Positions 1-7,731 of a stretch of 19,506 nt of DNA are shown here, one piece after another. The translations under genes and the position numbers were made by a program. The notes beneath the pieces are model-generated. The model was given only the letters and a program-made list of their open reading frames with translations, had not been told where the DNA came from and did not search any database. Location of the stretch: assembly GCA_948505485.1 (NCBI GenBank), contig CAOPQH010000016.1:1-19506 (forward strand), in the 5' to 3' direction. The DNA comes from an uncultured Clostridia bacterium (GTDB lineage Bacteria > Bacillota > Clostridia > TANB77 > CAG-508). Positions within the stretch are counted from its first letter, which is position 1, and every line of letters starts with the position of its first letter.

Positions 1-1363
1 ATGAAATTAATATCTGTAGAAAACCTAATATTATTAAAACTCCTATTATAAAAGATAAAAATAGATTAGTTATTATTACAGATATACTAATAGTGTTATA
101 AAACTTAATCATAATAGGCATTATAATAATTTGAACAGATATGGTTATTGCAATTATTTTTTTTATTTCTAAATCTAGCTTTATTAAATTTTTATTTATT
201 TTATATTTTATCTTTTTTGAATTTATTCTTATTTTTTTCAAAATATTTAAAATATTTTCAGAAAAAATTATTATTCCTAATGTGCCTCCATATGAAAGAA
301 TAACACTACTGCTTATTATCAAAAAAGGATTATATAATAAAATTATTAATAATGACATTGAAATTGTTGTTATAATATCTTTTTTTCTATAAAGCAATGA
401 TGATAATAATGTAATTATCCCCATAACTCCAGCTCTTACTACCGAAGGAGAAAAACTAGTTATAAACATATATATTATTAATACAAATATTGTTATAATT
501 TTTGTGTTCCTTTTCCCAAATCCCTTACTTAAAGCCATAGATATTCCTAAAACAATATACATTATATGCATTCCAGAAATAGCAAGAACATGAGATATAC
601 TACTTATTTTAAAATTTTCTTTTGTATTATCATCTATTTCTTCTGTATAACCTAACATTATTCCAAGCATTATATTAGCTTGTTTTTTTGAATAGATTTT
701 TTTGATGTTATCTTTTATTTTTAAAAATATATTATTTGATATGTTAAATATATCTACATTATTTACTTCACCTATTTTTTTAAAATTTTCTACTTTTAAA
801 GTCCCATAAATATTTCTTGTTTTTAAATACTGTTTATAATTAAAACCTCCATAATTTCTTTGTGTTTCAGGTTCTATGAAATCACCTTTTATATATAACA
901 TATCTCCAAATTTTATGCTATTTACATTTCTTACATTTATTATTAATTTTGTATTTTTTAGTTTTAAATCATCTTTACATTCTTTTATTTGTATTATGTA
1001 TTTACTTTTATTTCCAACATTTTCTTCATTGCTTATTACTTTTGCAACAATTTCCAAAGATTGTACATATTTATATAAATTATCATATTTGTAATTTAAT
1101 CTATTTGTTATAAAATTTGATATTAATGAAGAAATAAATATTATAACAATTGTATTATAATTAATAATTATTTTTAAATATTTTATATATCTTGAAAATG
1201 ATAAAATTTTAAATTTATGCTTACTTTTTCTTATTTTTATAATAACAACCATACTAATTGATATAAAAAAGTACAAAAAAGCTATATTGCATTTGCAATA
1301 TAGCCCCCAAATTATTCCTATTATATATCCTAAAGTTACAATTAAAATTTTTCTCTCTTTCAT
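1..1363 (-). CDS. comEC: ComEC/Rec2-family competence membrane protein, partial (C-terminus outside window)
   Basis: This frame is open for 454 codons from the ATG at 1363 to the left edge, so only the N-terminal part is present. ComEC proteins form the membrane channel that carries single-stranded DNA into the cytoplasm during natural transformation. Seen here: N-terminal hydrophobic segments, then a DUF4131-like soluble region with a GGFNYKQYLK motif near residue 170, then the Competence-domain signature SHVLAISGMHI at about residues 255-265. After that come TSFSPSVVRAGVM and ILSYGGTLGI among many transmembrane stretches, all typical of the family. The missing end would hold the remaining helices and, in many homologues, a metallo-beta-lactamase-like domain. 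The start has an AGGAG ribosome binding site and lies 33 bp after the NlpC/P60 gene, so the two may be co-transcribed. Family assignment is secure; transformation competence of the organism is not shown. Confidence 0.92.
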   Translation of the reverse strand, partial: MKERKILIVTLGYIIGIIWGLYCKCNIAFLYFFISISMVVIIKIRKSKHKFKILSFSRYIKYLKIIINYNTIVIIFISSLISNFITNRLNYKYDNLYKYVQSLEIVAKVISNEENVGNKSKYIIQIKECKDDLKLKNTKLIINVRNVNSIKFGDMLYIKGDFIEPETQRNYGGFNYKQYLKTRNIYGTLKVENFKKIGEVNNVDIFNISNNIFLKIKDNIKKIYSKKQANIMLGIMLGYTEEIDDNTKENFKISSISHVLAISGMHIMYIVLGISMALSKGFGKRNTKIITIFVLIIYMFITSFSPSVVRAGVMGIITLLSSLLYRKKDIITTISMSLLIILLYNPFLIISSSVILSYGGTLGIIIFSENILNILKKIRINSKKIKYKINKNLIKLDLEIKKIIAITISVQIIIMPIMIKFYNTISISVIITNLFLSFIIGVLIILGFLQILIS

Positions 1364-1396
1364 TATTCTCCTATTAATTGCCCCTAAGATTATTTA

Positions 1397-2839
1397 TTAA
1401 TTTATTCTTCTTGCAGTTACAAATCTCTTTGAATAGTAACTATTTGACATTGATGTTACAACTACACCCTTTTTCTCATTTGCTGCATGTATAAATTGAT
1501 TATTTCCCATGTATATTCCAACATGACCAACTGATGTATTTGACCCATTATTAAATACTACAATATCACCTGCTTGTAAATTAGATTTATCAACTGCAGT
1601 TCCATTTTTTGCTTGACCTGTTGAGCCTCTGCTTAGATTTTTTCCAAATTGTTTATATACATAGTATGTAAGTCCTGAGCAGTCAAAACCTGCACTTGGA
1701 GATGTTCCTCCTAATACATATTTTGTACCTAAATATTTCTTAGCACAATTTACAATTGCTTGACCATTGCTTGATGTAGGCGCTACTGTTGGTGTTGTAA
1801 CTGGTGTTGCTGTTGGAGTTGCAGTAGGTACTGTATTTGGTGTTGTGTTTGTATTTTCCGTAGCTGATGGTTGTCTAACTTCTTCTTGAGCTCTTGAAGT
1901 TACATCTGTTTTTCTATCTGATATATATTTAGAAGCTATATATCCAGTTACTCCATTTACCTTTACTTTAGACCAATTATCCTCTTCTTCTAAAATTACT
2001 ACTTCTGTATGTTTAGTCAAACTTGTTAAAATTGTAGATGTTATACTTTTTTCTTTTCTTACATTTACTGTATCTACATTAATGTATCCACCTCGTGATG
2101 TTGTTTGATTTTGTGTAGTTGTATTTTGTTCTTCGTTGTTTTCTTCTTCATTTGAAATTTCATCATCTTTGTTTTCTTCATTGTCTTGTGGTTCTTCAGT
2201 ATTTTGTACTTCTATAGAACTTTCTAATTGATTTTTTAATACCCATCCATAGTTATTACTTACTTTAATTCTACACCAATTATTACAAATTTCAATAATT
2301 TCTATTTCTGTGTTTTCGTCTATTTGTAATATTTTACTTGAATTTATTAATGGTAATATTCTTACATCAACTTTAGCTTTTACTTTTCCTTTAAAGCCTT
2401 CTGTAAATTCCATTTTGTTTATATTTTCTTTTTCTGTATCAGTTTTAGTATCTTGTTGTGTTACATTATTTACTTCATTGTTAACTGTTGTGTTTGTACT
2501 TGTTTCTTGATTTGATGTTTCTTTAGTTGTATTATTTGTAGTATTATTTGTGGTTGTATTTTTAGTACTTTTTTTATTATCCATATCTAGAAGTGATGTA
2601 CTTATATATCCTGTTTTACCATTATATTTAACTTTTGTCCATCCTCCGTTTTCTTCTATAACTTCTACTTTTTCATTCATAGATATTAATGTCACAATTG
2701 ATGCTTTTGCATCTGCTTTGCTTCTCATTCTAGCTGTTTCTGAATTTACTTTAGCAGTATTTGCAGCAAATACTGTAGTAGCTATTAAACTGGACAAAAA
2801 TACTATTAAAATTACTGTTAATTTTTTTAAATTTTTCAT
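1397..2839 (-). CDS. Secreted NlpC/P60 peptidoglycan hydrolase with three SH3 domains
   Basis: Encodes a 480-residue exported cell-wall hydrolase, probably a D-glutamyl-meso-diaminopimelate-type endopeptidase. Residues 1-25 form a signal peptide (KNLKK basic start, hydrophobic core, TVFA cleavage region). Three bacterial SH3 repeats follow at roughly 28-85, 152-207 and 251-310, expected to bind the cell wall. The linkers are low-complexity: Asn/Thr-rich at about 88-145, acidic Glu/Asn-rich at about 210-245, and Pro/Thr-rich (TPTATPVTTPT) at about 335-350. The C-terminal NlpC/P60 domain (358-480) carries the catalytic Cys387 in FDCSG, His439 in GHVGIY and a third polar residue, His451, in FIHAA. 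An AGGAG site precedes the ATG. It lies between ppaC and comEC on the same strand. Three SH3 domains in one hydrolase is more than in the shortest family members but not rare in clostridia. The exact bond cleaved is inferred. Confidence 0.93.
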   Translation of the reverse strand: MKNLKKLTVILIVFLSSLIATTVFAANTAKVNSETARMRSKADAKASIVTLISMNEKVEVIEENGGWTKVKYNGKTGYISTSLLDMDNKKSTKNTTTNNTTNNTTKETSNQETSTNTTVNNEVNNVTQQDTKTDTEKENINKMEFTEGFKGKVKAKVDVRILPLINSSKILQIDENTEIEIIEICNNWCRIKVSNNYGWVLKNQLESSIEVQNTEEPQDNEENKDDEISNEEENNEEQNTTTQNQTTSRGGYINVDTVNVRKEKSITSTILTSLTKHTEVVILEEEDNWSKVKVNGVTGYIASKYISDRKTDVTSRAQEEVRQPSATENTNTTPNTVPTATPTATPVTTPTVAPTSSNGQAIVNCAKKYLGTKYVLGGTSPSAGFDCSGLTYYVYKQFGKNLSRGSTGQAKNGTAVDKSNLQAGDIVVFNNGSNTSVGHVGIYMGNNQFIHAANEKKGVVVTSMSNSYYSKRFVTARRIN

Positions 2840-2914
2840 CTTTTACTCCTATTTTTTACTTTAAACTTTTCTGATCTTTATCTAAATTTTATGTTTTAAT
2901 TGTGCTAAATAATT

Positions 2915-3838
2915 TTAATCTATAGTTTTATCTATTTCTGGAAGCAATTGTTTTTTTCTTGAAACAACACCTTCTAAAAACGCTCTATTATCTTTTAATT
3001 CTTTACCAAATGCCTTTTCTACAATTTTTGCTTTATTTCCTAAACTTATTATCTCTGAGTTGCTATTTAAAATATCTGTTATTGCAAAAACAAATAAATC
3101 TAATCCTTTTTTAGAAATTTCATCATTTATTTCTTGTTCTAACTCTTCTTGTCTTTTTAAAACATCTTCTATACTTACTGTATTTATTTGTGCTATTTCA
3201 TATTTTATGCCATTTTTTTCAAATTCTTTAGCATCTAAATTAATAAGCTCTTTTTCAGATAAATCATCTAAATCTGTTCCAGCTTTTAATAATTCAAGTC
3301 CATAAGTATTAATATCTACATTTGCTATTTTGGCTAATTCTTTAGCAATTATTTTATCTATTTCTGTACATGTTGGTGATTTAAATAATAATGTATCTGA
3401 GATTATTGCACTAAGCATTAATCCTGCCATAGTTGGATTTACTTCTAAATTATTCATTTTATGTATTTTATATAATATCGTTCCTGTACATCCTACTGGC
3501 TCTGAATAATAGAATAATGGTTGTTCAGTTTTGAAATCATCTATTCTATGATGGTCAAAAACCTTTAGTATTTTTGCTTTTTCTATTCCGTTTACACTTT
3601 GTGCAAATTCATTATGATCAACTAATATGACCTCTTGCCCTTCTTCAATGCTTTCTATCATTCTTGGTTTTTCTACATTAAAATAATTTAAAGCATATTC
3701 TGTTTCTTTATTTATTTTTCCTAACCTTACGGCTTCTGATTCTTCATTTATTGTTTCTTGTAAATATTGCATTACAATGCTAGAACATATTGAATCTGTG
3801 TCTGGATTTTTATGTCCAAATATTAATATTTTTCCCAT
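2915..3838 (-). CDS. ppaC: Manganese-dependent (family II) inorganic pyrophosphatase
   Basis: Hydrolyses pyrophosphate to two phosphates in the cytoplasm, pulling biosynthetic reactions forward. The 307-residue length matches the CBS-free family II enzymes. DHH-family metal ligands are visible: GHKNPDTDS at residues 8-16, VDHNE near 73, FDHHRID near 95 and ISDTLLFKSP near 146. The C-terminal DHHA2-like domain ends with a SRKKQLLPEI motif that binds substrate in this family. No CBS or DRTGG regulatory insert is present. A strong ribosome binding site (AAGGAG) and a consensus promoter lie just upstream, so the gene can be transcribed independently of hslO. Confidence 0.96.
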   Translation of the reverse strand: MGKILIFGHKNPDTDSICSSIVMQYLQETINEESEAVRLGKINKETEYALNYFNVEKPRMIESIEEGQEVILVDHNEFAQSVNGIEKAKILKVFDHHRIDDFKTEQPLFYYSEPVGCTGTILYKIHKMNNLEVNPTMAGLMLSAIISDTLLFKSPTCTEIDKIIAKELAKIANVDINTYGLELLKAGTDLDDLSEKELINLDAKEFEKNGIKYEIAQINTVSIEDVLKRQEELEQEINDEISKKGLDLFVFAITDILNSNSEIISLGNKAKIVEKAFGKELKDNRAFLEGVVSRKKQLLPEIDKTID

Positions 3839-3875
3839 TTATTTTTCTCCTTGTTATTACATATTTATATATCGT

Positions 3876-3904
3876 ATTATATAAAAGCTAAAAAATATTG
3901 TCAA
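3876..3904 (-). promoter_or_regulatory. Consensus sigma-A promoter of ppaC
   Basis: On the minus strand TTGACA (3904-3899) and TATAAT (3881-3876) are separated by exactly 17 bases, a perfect match to the housekeeping consensus. The -35 box sits across the loop of the hairpin described separately. The ppaC start is about 38 bases downstream of the -10 box. Confidence 0.85.
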
Positions 3905-3919
3905 TATTTTTTAGCTTTT
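3883..3919. terminator. 17-bp perfect hairpin between hslO and ppaC
   Basis: AAAAGCTAAAAAATATT (3883-3899) and its exact reverse complement (3903-3919) are separated by 3 bases. It lies 13 bases after the hslO stop codon and could end the hslO transcript, with the T-rich arm inside the stem. It is AT-rich, so terminator strength is uncertain. It overlaps the ppaC promoter and might also act as an operator. Confidence 0.55.
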
Positions 3920-3931
3920 AGTTTGATTTTT

Positions 3932-4810
3932 TTACATATTTTCATATATGTTTACTAATTCCTTTTTTGAAAAGTTATATTTTTTATTACAAAAATGACA
4001 TGTAAGTTCTGCCTTTTGATCCACATCAATAATTTCTTTTAAATCTTTTTTTCCTATAGTAGCTAATCCTCTTTCCATTTTTTCTTTACTACAATCACAT
4101 TTGTATGTTGGAATTATATTTTCTTCTATAATTTTAACATTTTCATCACCAGTAATTTTTTGAGCTATCTCTTTTAATTTTAATCCTTCATCTAACATTT
4201 TTGACATACTACCTGCTTTAAATATTGCTTGTTCTATTTGGATTATATCATCATTAGTGGCATCAGGCATTGGATTTATTATATATCCTCCACTTGATTG
4301 AACTCCATCTTTATTTACCAGTACTCCTAAAGCAACTGCTGTTTGCTTTTGCTCTGATTGTTCAAAGTAGTTTGCAAAATCTTCAGCAATTTCTCCTGAA
4401 ATTAATGGACTTATTCCTACATATGGATCTTTCAGTCCTATATCTTTTATAACATTAATAAATCCACTGTTCCCTATTGCACCACCAACATCTAATTTTC
4501 CATCTTCATTTAATGGAATGTCAACATATGGATTAGTAACATATCCTTTAACTTCTGGAGTTTTATTACATACTGTTATCATTTTCCCAATTGATCCACT
4601 ACCTTTTAGTTGAATAGTTAATTTATCTGTATTATTTTTCATTTCTGTTGCCATCATTGTTGTAATTGTTAATAATCTTCCAAACGCTGCTGTAACAACT
4701 GGGCTTAAATCATGTAGCTTTCTTGAATCTTCGACTAATTTTGTTGTATCAGCACAAATTACTGATATTCTTCCTTCACATGCTAAAAACTTTATTATTT
4801 TATCTGACAT
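3932..4810 (-). CDS. hslO: Hsp33 redox-regulated chaperonin
   Basis: Encodes the 292-residue cytosolic holdase Hsp33, activated by oxidation and unfolding. The N-terminal Hsp33 domain is recognisable (DKIIKFLACEGRISVICADT start, LTIQLKGSGSIG, a conserved SSGGYIINPMP stretch). The C-terminal zinc switch has all four cysteines: C238-D-C240 and C271-H-F-C274, the family's CxC...CxxC spacing. The start ATG lies 11 bases after the upstream transferase gene, so the two are very likely one transcript. Placing a redox-switch chaperone next to a rubredoxin-containing protein is suggestive of oxidative-stress biology in an anaerobe, but that link is inference. Confidence 0.96.
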   Translation of the reverse strand: MSDKIIKFLACEGRISVICADTTKLVEDSRKLHDLSPVVTAAFGRLLTITTMMATEMKNNTDKLTIQLKGSGSIGKMITVCNKTPEVKGYVTNPYVDIPLNEDGKLDVGGAIGNSGFINVIKDIGLKDPYVGISPLISGEIAEDFANYFEQSEQKQTAVALGVLVNKDGVQSSGGYIINPMPDATNDDIIQIEQAIFKAGSMSKMLDEGLKLKEIAQKITGDENVKIIEENIIPTYKCDCSKEKMERGLATIGKKDLKEIIDVDQKAELTCHFCNKKYNFSKKELVNIYENM

Positions 4811-4821
4811 TTTTGTTTCTC

Positions 4822-6066
4822 CTAATATCTCTCATGTTCTTCAAACATATCTTTACCTTCGCCACACACAGGGCATGTCCAATCATCTGGTAAATCTTTA
4901 AACTGTGTTCCAGGTGCTATCCCCGCTTTTTCATTACCGAATTTTGGATTATATATATATTTACATTCTATACATTCATGCATAGAATTTTCTTCTATTC
5001 TATCTTTTAAGAAATTCTTATATCCTAATGCAACTGCTGCTATTATCATTAATAAAAATGATAACGCTTTCCATATTCCACTATCAAATAATATTACTGC
5101 AAATATTCCAAATGCTGCACTTATTCCATATAATACAAGTACAGCTTGTTTCTGGCTAAATCCTTTTGCCACTAACCTATGATGTAGATGTCCTTTATCA
5201 GCTTGAAATACTGCTTTTAGAGACTTTCCTTTAATAATTCTTCTTATTATAGCCCACGCTACATCAAATATAGGTAATCCTAAAACTATTACAGGCATTA
5301 CAATTACTACTGCTGTATAGGTTTTTGCAACACCTAAAATTGATATTACTGCTAATATAAACCCTAAAAAATTTGATCCTGTATCACCTATAAAAGTTTT
5401 TGCAGGTGCAAAATTAAATGGTAAAAAACCGACTAAAGCTCCTGCTAATGCTGTTGTTAATATAACTGCAATTGTCGGTGATCCATTTAATGCAAATATT
5501 ATAAGTAAAGACAAACATGAAATCATTGATATTCCTGATGATAAACCATCTAATCCGTCTATTAAATTAATTGCATTTGTTACACCAATAATCCATACAA
5601 CAGTTATTATATAAGAAAAAGCATCTGTTAGTCCAACTTTATATAAAAATGGTATATCTAAATGTTGTATTCTTATTCCAAATGATACTATTATAATTGC
5701 AGCTAGAAGTTGTCCTATTAATTGTGGTACTGGTCCTAATGTTTTTATATCATCTATAACTCCTGTAATTGCAATTACTACTATCCCTAAAAATATTCCT
5801 ATTAGCTTAAACCAATAATTTTCCGTTCCAAATAAATTTATACTGCCTTCTATTGACATTACACTTAATAAATATATTACAGATATTAAAAATCCTAATA
5901 TTATTGCTGGTCCGCCAAATTTTGGCATTGACTTTTTATGCATTCTTCTTTGGTCTTTTGGTACATCTACTGCTCCTATTTTATCAGCTATCTTTATTGT
6001 ATATGGTGTAGTCATAAATGATATTATAAAAGCAAGTATAAATGCTATTGCTATGTTTCCCCACAT
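4822..6066 (-). CDS. TagO/WecA-type undecaprenyl-phosphate GlcNAc-1-phosphate transferase fused to rubredoxin
   Basis: Residues 1 to about 355 are a polytopic membrane glycosyltransferase of the MraY/WecA superfamily. It would transfer a sugar-1-phosphate (usually GlcNAc-1-P) from a UDP-sugar to undecaprenyl phosphate, the first step of teichoic acid or capsule synthesis. Motifs seen are GVIDDIKTLGP, NAINLIDGLDGLSSG, FIGDTGSNFLGF and the GHLHHRL signature that separates WecA/TagO from MraY. Residues 361-414 form a complete rubredoxin: Cys365-x2-Cys368-KYIYNP, GIAPGTQFKDLPDDW, Cys398-PV-Cys401-GEGKDMFE, binding a single iron through four cysteines. The frame is continuous with no stop between the parts. 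By WecA topology the C-terminus should face the cytoplasm. It lies between rpiB (13 bases) and hslO (11 bases). Both domain calls are secure; the purpose of the fusion is unknown. Confidence 0.95.
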   Translation of the reverse strand: MWGNIAIAFILAFIISFMTTPYTIKIADKIGAVDVPKDQRRMHKKSMPKFGGPAIILGFLISVIYLLSVMSIEGSINLFGTENYWFKLIGIFLGIVVIAITGVIDDIKTLGPVPQLIGQLLAAIIIVSFGIRIQHLDIPFLYKVGLTDAFSYIITVVWIIGVTNAINLIDGLDGLSSGISMISCLSLLIIFALNGSPTIAVILTTALAGALVGFLPFNFAPAKTFIGDTGSNFLGFILAVISILGVAKTYTAVVIVMPVIVLGLPIFDVAWAIIRRIIKGKSLKAVFQADKGHLHHRLVAKGFSQKQAVLVLYGISAAFGIFAVILFDSGIWKALSFLLMIIAAVALGYKNFLKDRIEENSMHECIECKYIYNPKFGNEKAGIAPGTQFKDLPDDWTCPVCGEGKDMFEEHERY

Positions 6067-6079
6067 ATATAGGCCCCCA

Positions 6080-6526
6080 CTATTTCATATTTTGTTTTTC
6101 TATATCTTCTATCATTTCTAGTCTCTCTTGATATCTTCCGCCTTTAAATTCTGTTGCTATCCATATTCTAATCATTCTTATAGCCAAATCTGTTTTAATA
6201 TAATCTCCTCCAAAAACAGCAACATTTATTTTGTCATCTGATGTAGCTAATTTTGCTTCTTCTTCGCTTGTAAAGTTTGCTGCTCTTACACCTTTAAATT
6301 TATTAGCAACTATTGTCATTCCAGCTCCATTTCTGCAAAGTAAAATTCCTAATTCACATCTTTTTGAACTAACTTCCTCCGCTACTTTTTTTGCATATAT
6401 TGGATAGTCTGTTCTTTCTTCTGAATCACATCCAAAATCTTTATATTCAATCTGTTTTTCGTCTAAGTATCTTTCTATTTCTTTTTTTAATTTATAACCA
6501 CCATGGTCACATCCAATCGCTATCAT
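6080..6526 (-). CDS. rpiB: RpiB/LacA/LacB-family sugar-phosphate isomerase
   Basis: A 148-residue cytosolic isomerase, probably interconverting ribose 5-phosphate and ribulose 5-phosphate in the pentose phosphate pathway. The start MIAIGCDHGGYKLKKEI matches the family phosphate and catalytic region (Asp-His pair). ILLCRNGAGMTIVANKFKGVRAA holds the active-site cysteine. The usual C-G-T-G-I-G loop is C-R-N-G-A-G here and the downstream HNDANVL-like motif reads SDDKINVAVFGG, so this is a divergent subfamily and another aldose phosphate could be the substrate. An AGGAGG site precedes the ATG. It is the first gene of the rpiB-transferase-hslO group. Confidence 0.85.
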   Translation of the reverse strand: MIAIGCDHGGYKLKKEIERYLDEKQIEYKDFGCDSEERTDYPIYAKKVAEEVSSKRCELGILLCRNGAGMTIVANKFKGVRAANFTSEEEAKLATSDDKINVAVFGGDYIKTDLAIRMIRIWIATEFKGGRYQERLEMIEDIEKQNMK

Positions 6527-6553
6527 ACGTACCTCCTAATTTTTTCTTTTTAC

Positions 6554-6582
6554 AATATAACATATTTATAATTATATTACAA
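6554..6582 (-). promoter_or_regulatory. Putative promoter of rpiB operon
   Basis: On the minus strand TTGTAA (6582-6577) is followed after 17 bases by TATATT (6559-6554), about 28 bases before the rpiB start. The -10 matches at 5 of 6 and the -35 at 4 of 6. The region is very AT-rich, so chance matches are possible. Confidence 0.45.
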
Positions 6583-6617
6583 TAAATTTTTTCTAAATTA
6601 ATAAAATATGGGTAATA

Positions 6618-6643
6618 AAACCCCGAGAGTGCATTCTCGGGGG
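6618..6643 (-). terminator. Rho-independent terminator upstream of rpiB
   Basis: CCCCGAGA (6621-6628) pairs perfectly with TCTCGGGG (6635-6642) around a 6-base loop, a GC-rich stem that stands out in this AT-rich DNA. On the minus strand it is followed by TTTTATTA, so it should stop transcripts arriving from the DUF4143 remnant and insulate rpiB. The plus-strand tail is weaker. Confidence 0.8.
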
Positions 6644-6726
6644 CTTTGCTATTTATGTAAGTTTTCTATAATTTCTACTACTTCATATTCCTTTATTGCA
6701 ACATTTGTAATCTCCTCAATTCATTA

Positions 6727-7104
6727 TTAATTAGCAAGCCAATTTGCTATATCATATATTTGTATATCTTCATACTGATAATCTTCATGCTTTGTTCTAG
6801 CAATTATTATCTTTGGGTAAGCATCTTTAATTTGTAATAGTGGTTCAACTTCTCTTTTTAAAGTCTTATCATAACTTATATCATCTGTTACTTGAATATA
6901 CAATTTTTCATTTCTTTTCATTGCAACAAAATCTACTTCTTTGTTATATAAAGTTCCTACATAAATTTCATAACCTCTTCGTAATAATTCTATAGCAACA
7001 ATATTTTCATATACTCGTCCATAATTAATATTCTTTGTTCCTAACTTAGCAAATTTAAATGACTGGTCTACTAAATAGTACTTATATTTCGCAAAAAGTA
7101 AATA
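6727..7104 (-). pseudogene. Remnant of DUF4143-type AAA ATPase (C-terminal part only)
   Basis: An open frame of about 125 codons has no convincing start; the only ATG is internal at 6921, in front of MKRNEKLYIQV. The translation matches the C-terminal DUF4143 region of the large family of AAA ATPases common in clostridia: KYKYYLVDQSFKFAKLG, GRVYENIVAIELLRRGYEIYVG, KEVDFVAMKRNEKLYIQV, then LLQIKDAYPKIIIART and a DIANWL ending. Intact members have roughly 400 residues with an N-terminal Walker ATPase, which is wholly missing. Upstream the frame runs into unrelated AT-rich sequence with a stop at 7147, next to a 12-bp inverted repeat. I read it as a decayed accessory gene. Confidence 0.8.
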
Positions 7105-7123
7105 TTTATAATTTTGCGAAATA
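7085..7123. repeat. 12-bp perfect inverted repeat at break point of ATPase remnant
   Basis: TATTTCGCAAAA (7085-7096) and TTTTGCGAAATA (7112-7123) form a perfect 12-bp inverted repeat with a 15-base spacer. It lies where family similarity of the DUF4143 remnant ends, so it may mark an old deletion or insertion point. From 7124 to 7238 I see only AT-rich sequence without a gene. Confidence 0.7.
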
Positions 7124-7238
7124 AATACTTTAATATCATATTCAATTTATTTTATACTAGTTTTAAAAGATTGAGTATAGCTTACATCAAAATTAAAATT
7201 ATACACATTTCTTCTATTTCATATATAAATTTTTTTAG

Positions 7239-7283
7239 TAAAACCTATCACGACTTATTCGGTGGGTAACAAAAGGGTAACAA
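7239..7283 (+). repeat. 45-bp direct repeat, copy A (possible attachment site)
   Basis: This 45-base segment matches 7993-8037 at 42 positions; similarity stops abruptly on both sides. It contains GGTGGGTAAC followed by AAAAGGGTAACAA, itself a short tandem repetition of GGGTAAC. In the plus frame both copies read KPI-(T/K)-TYSVGNKRVT, and two of the three differences are synonymous. It may therefore descend from the end of a coding sequence such as an integrase, but that is a guess. Confidence 0.8.
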
Positions 7284-7314
7284 TTTCATTTCACAATTAG
7301 TTGAAAAAATATAC

Positions 7315-7572
7315 TTACTCATCTATAATTTCTTCAAAACGATATTTTTGAGTTACATCTGGATATTTTTCATGGTCTACCTCAGATAAAAACATATTTA
7401 ATGGTCTTGCATAAATACCATCTTTATGATTTGTTTTTCCTTTATTATCCATACAACGATAAACTACTAATTTTTCTCCTGTTTCACTATGTTGAGCAAT
7501 TGTAATTACAAATGACTTAGCTCCTTTGAAATGTCTCCACATTGTAAAGGGTTTTACTTCTCTATTTTCCAT
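7315..7572 (-). CDS. DUF1653 domain protein
   Basis: An 85-residue protein matching the DUF1653 family: aromatic MWRHFKGAKSFVITIAQHSETGEKLVVYRCM followed by the GIYARPLNMFLSEVD block and a terminal RFEE. The family is widespread and small, with a beta-rich fold expected and no established biochemical role. A good ribosome binding site (GGAGG, 7 bases before the ATG) supports expression. It lies inside the segment bounded by the two 45-bp direct repeats, next to the probable toxin locus, so it may have arrived as cargo. Confidence 0.85.
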   Translation of the reverse strand: MENREVKPFTMWRHFKGAKSFVITIAQHSETGEKLVVYRCMDNKGKTNHKDGIYARPLNMFLSEVDHEKYPDVTQKYRFEEIIDE

Positions 7573-7604
7573 ATAAATTCCTCCTAAAAATTCTATTATT
7601 TTCC

Positions 7605-7634
7605 TTGACTTTTTTTATAAATTTAGAGTATAAT
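7605..7634 (+). promoter_or_regulatory. Strong promoter of the antisense (antitoxin) RNA
   Basis: TTGACT (7605-7610) and a perfect TATAAT (7629-7634) are 18 bases apart on the plus strand. Transcription should start near A7641. No gene follows in this direction, only a short stretch ending in a strong terminator, which is the signature of a small RNA gene. Confidence 0.8.
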
Positions 7635-7640
7635 AGAAGT

Positions 7641-7731
7641 AGAAAGTAAGTAATCACAGAAATGTGGTTGCCCAAAATATATTGAACTAACTACACATCG
7701 CTATGCAGAGCAAATGTGTAGTGTTTTTTTT
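7641..7731 (+). ncRNA. Putative antisense RNA antitoxin (about 90 nt)
   Basis: The predicted RNA starts at about 7641, seven bases after a strong -10 box, and ends in a rho-independent terminator. The terminator stem is CTACACAT (7691-7698) with ATGTGTAG (7714-7721), an inner GCT/AGC pair, and eight T residues at 7724-7731. The RNA runs convergently into the hydrophobic mini-gene at 7730-7840, overlapping its stop codon and 3' untranslated region. This layout is that of type I antitoxins such as RatA or SR4, which pair with the 3' end of the toxin mRNA. It has no coding potential beyond a 7-codon frame. Its first 32 bases resemble those of the toxin mRNA. Confidence 0.65.
7691..7731 (+). terminator. 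Terminator of the antisense RNA
   Basis: CTACACAT/ATGTGTAG 8-bp stem plus an inner 3-bp GCT/AGC stem, followed by TG and eight T residues. On the minus strand the same stem is followed only by TTAGTTCAATATATTTT, so termination of the toxin mRNA here would be weaker. Confidence 0.85.

Noticed and set aside
2310..2864. Plus-strand reading frames opposite the NlpC/P60 gene
   Set aside because: Antisense shadows of Asn/Thr/Glu-rich linkers, with no ribosome binding sites or recognisable domains.
6649..6720. Short minus-strand frame (IKEYEVVEIIENLHK) ending just before the terminator, recalling the start of DUF4926 proteins
   Set aside because: About 20 codons, out of frame with the only nearby ATG and ribosome binding site; too short to call, perhaps a relic.
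7641..7731. Peptide-coding role for the plus-strand RNA (7-codon frame after ATG at 7662)
   Set aside because: No ribosome binding site and no conserved-looking product; the promoter-terminator arrangement fits a non-coding RNA better.
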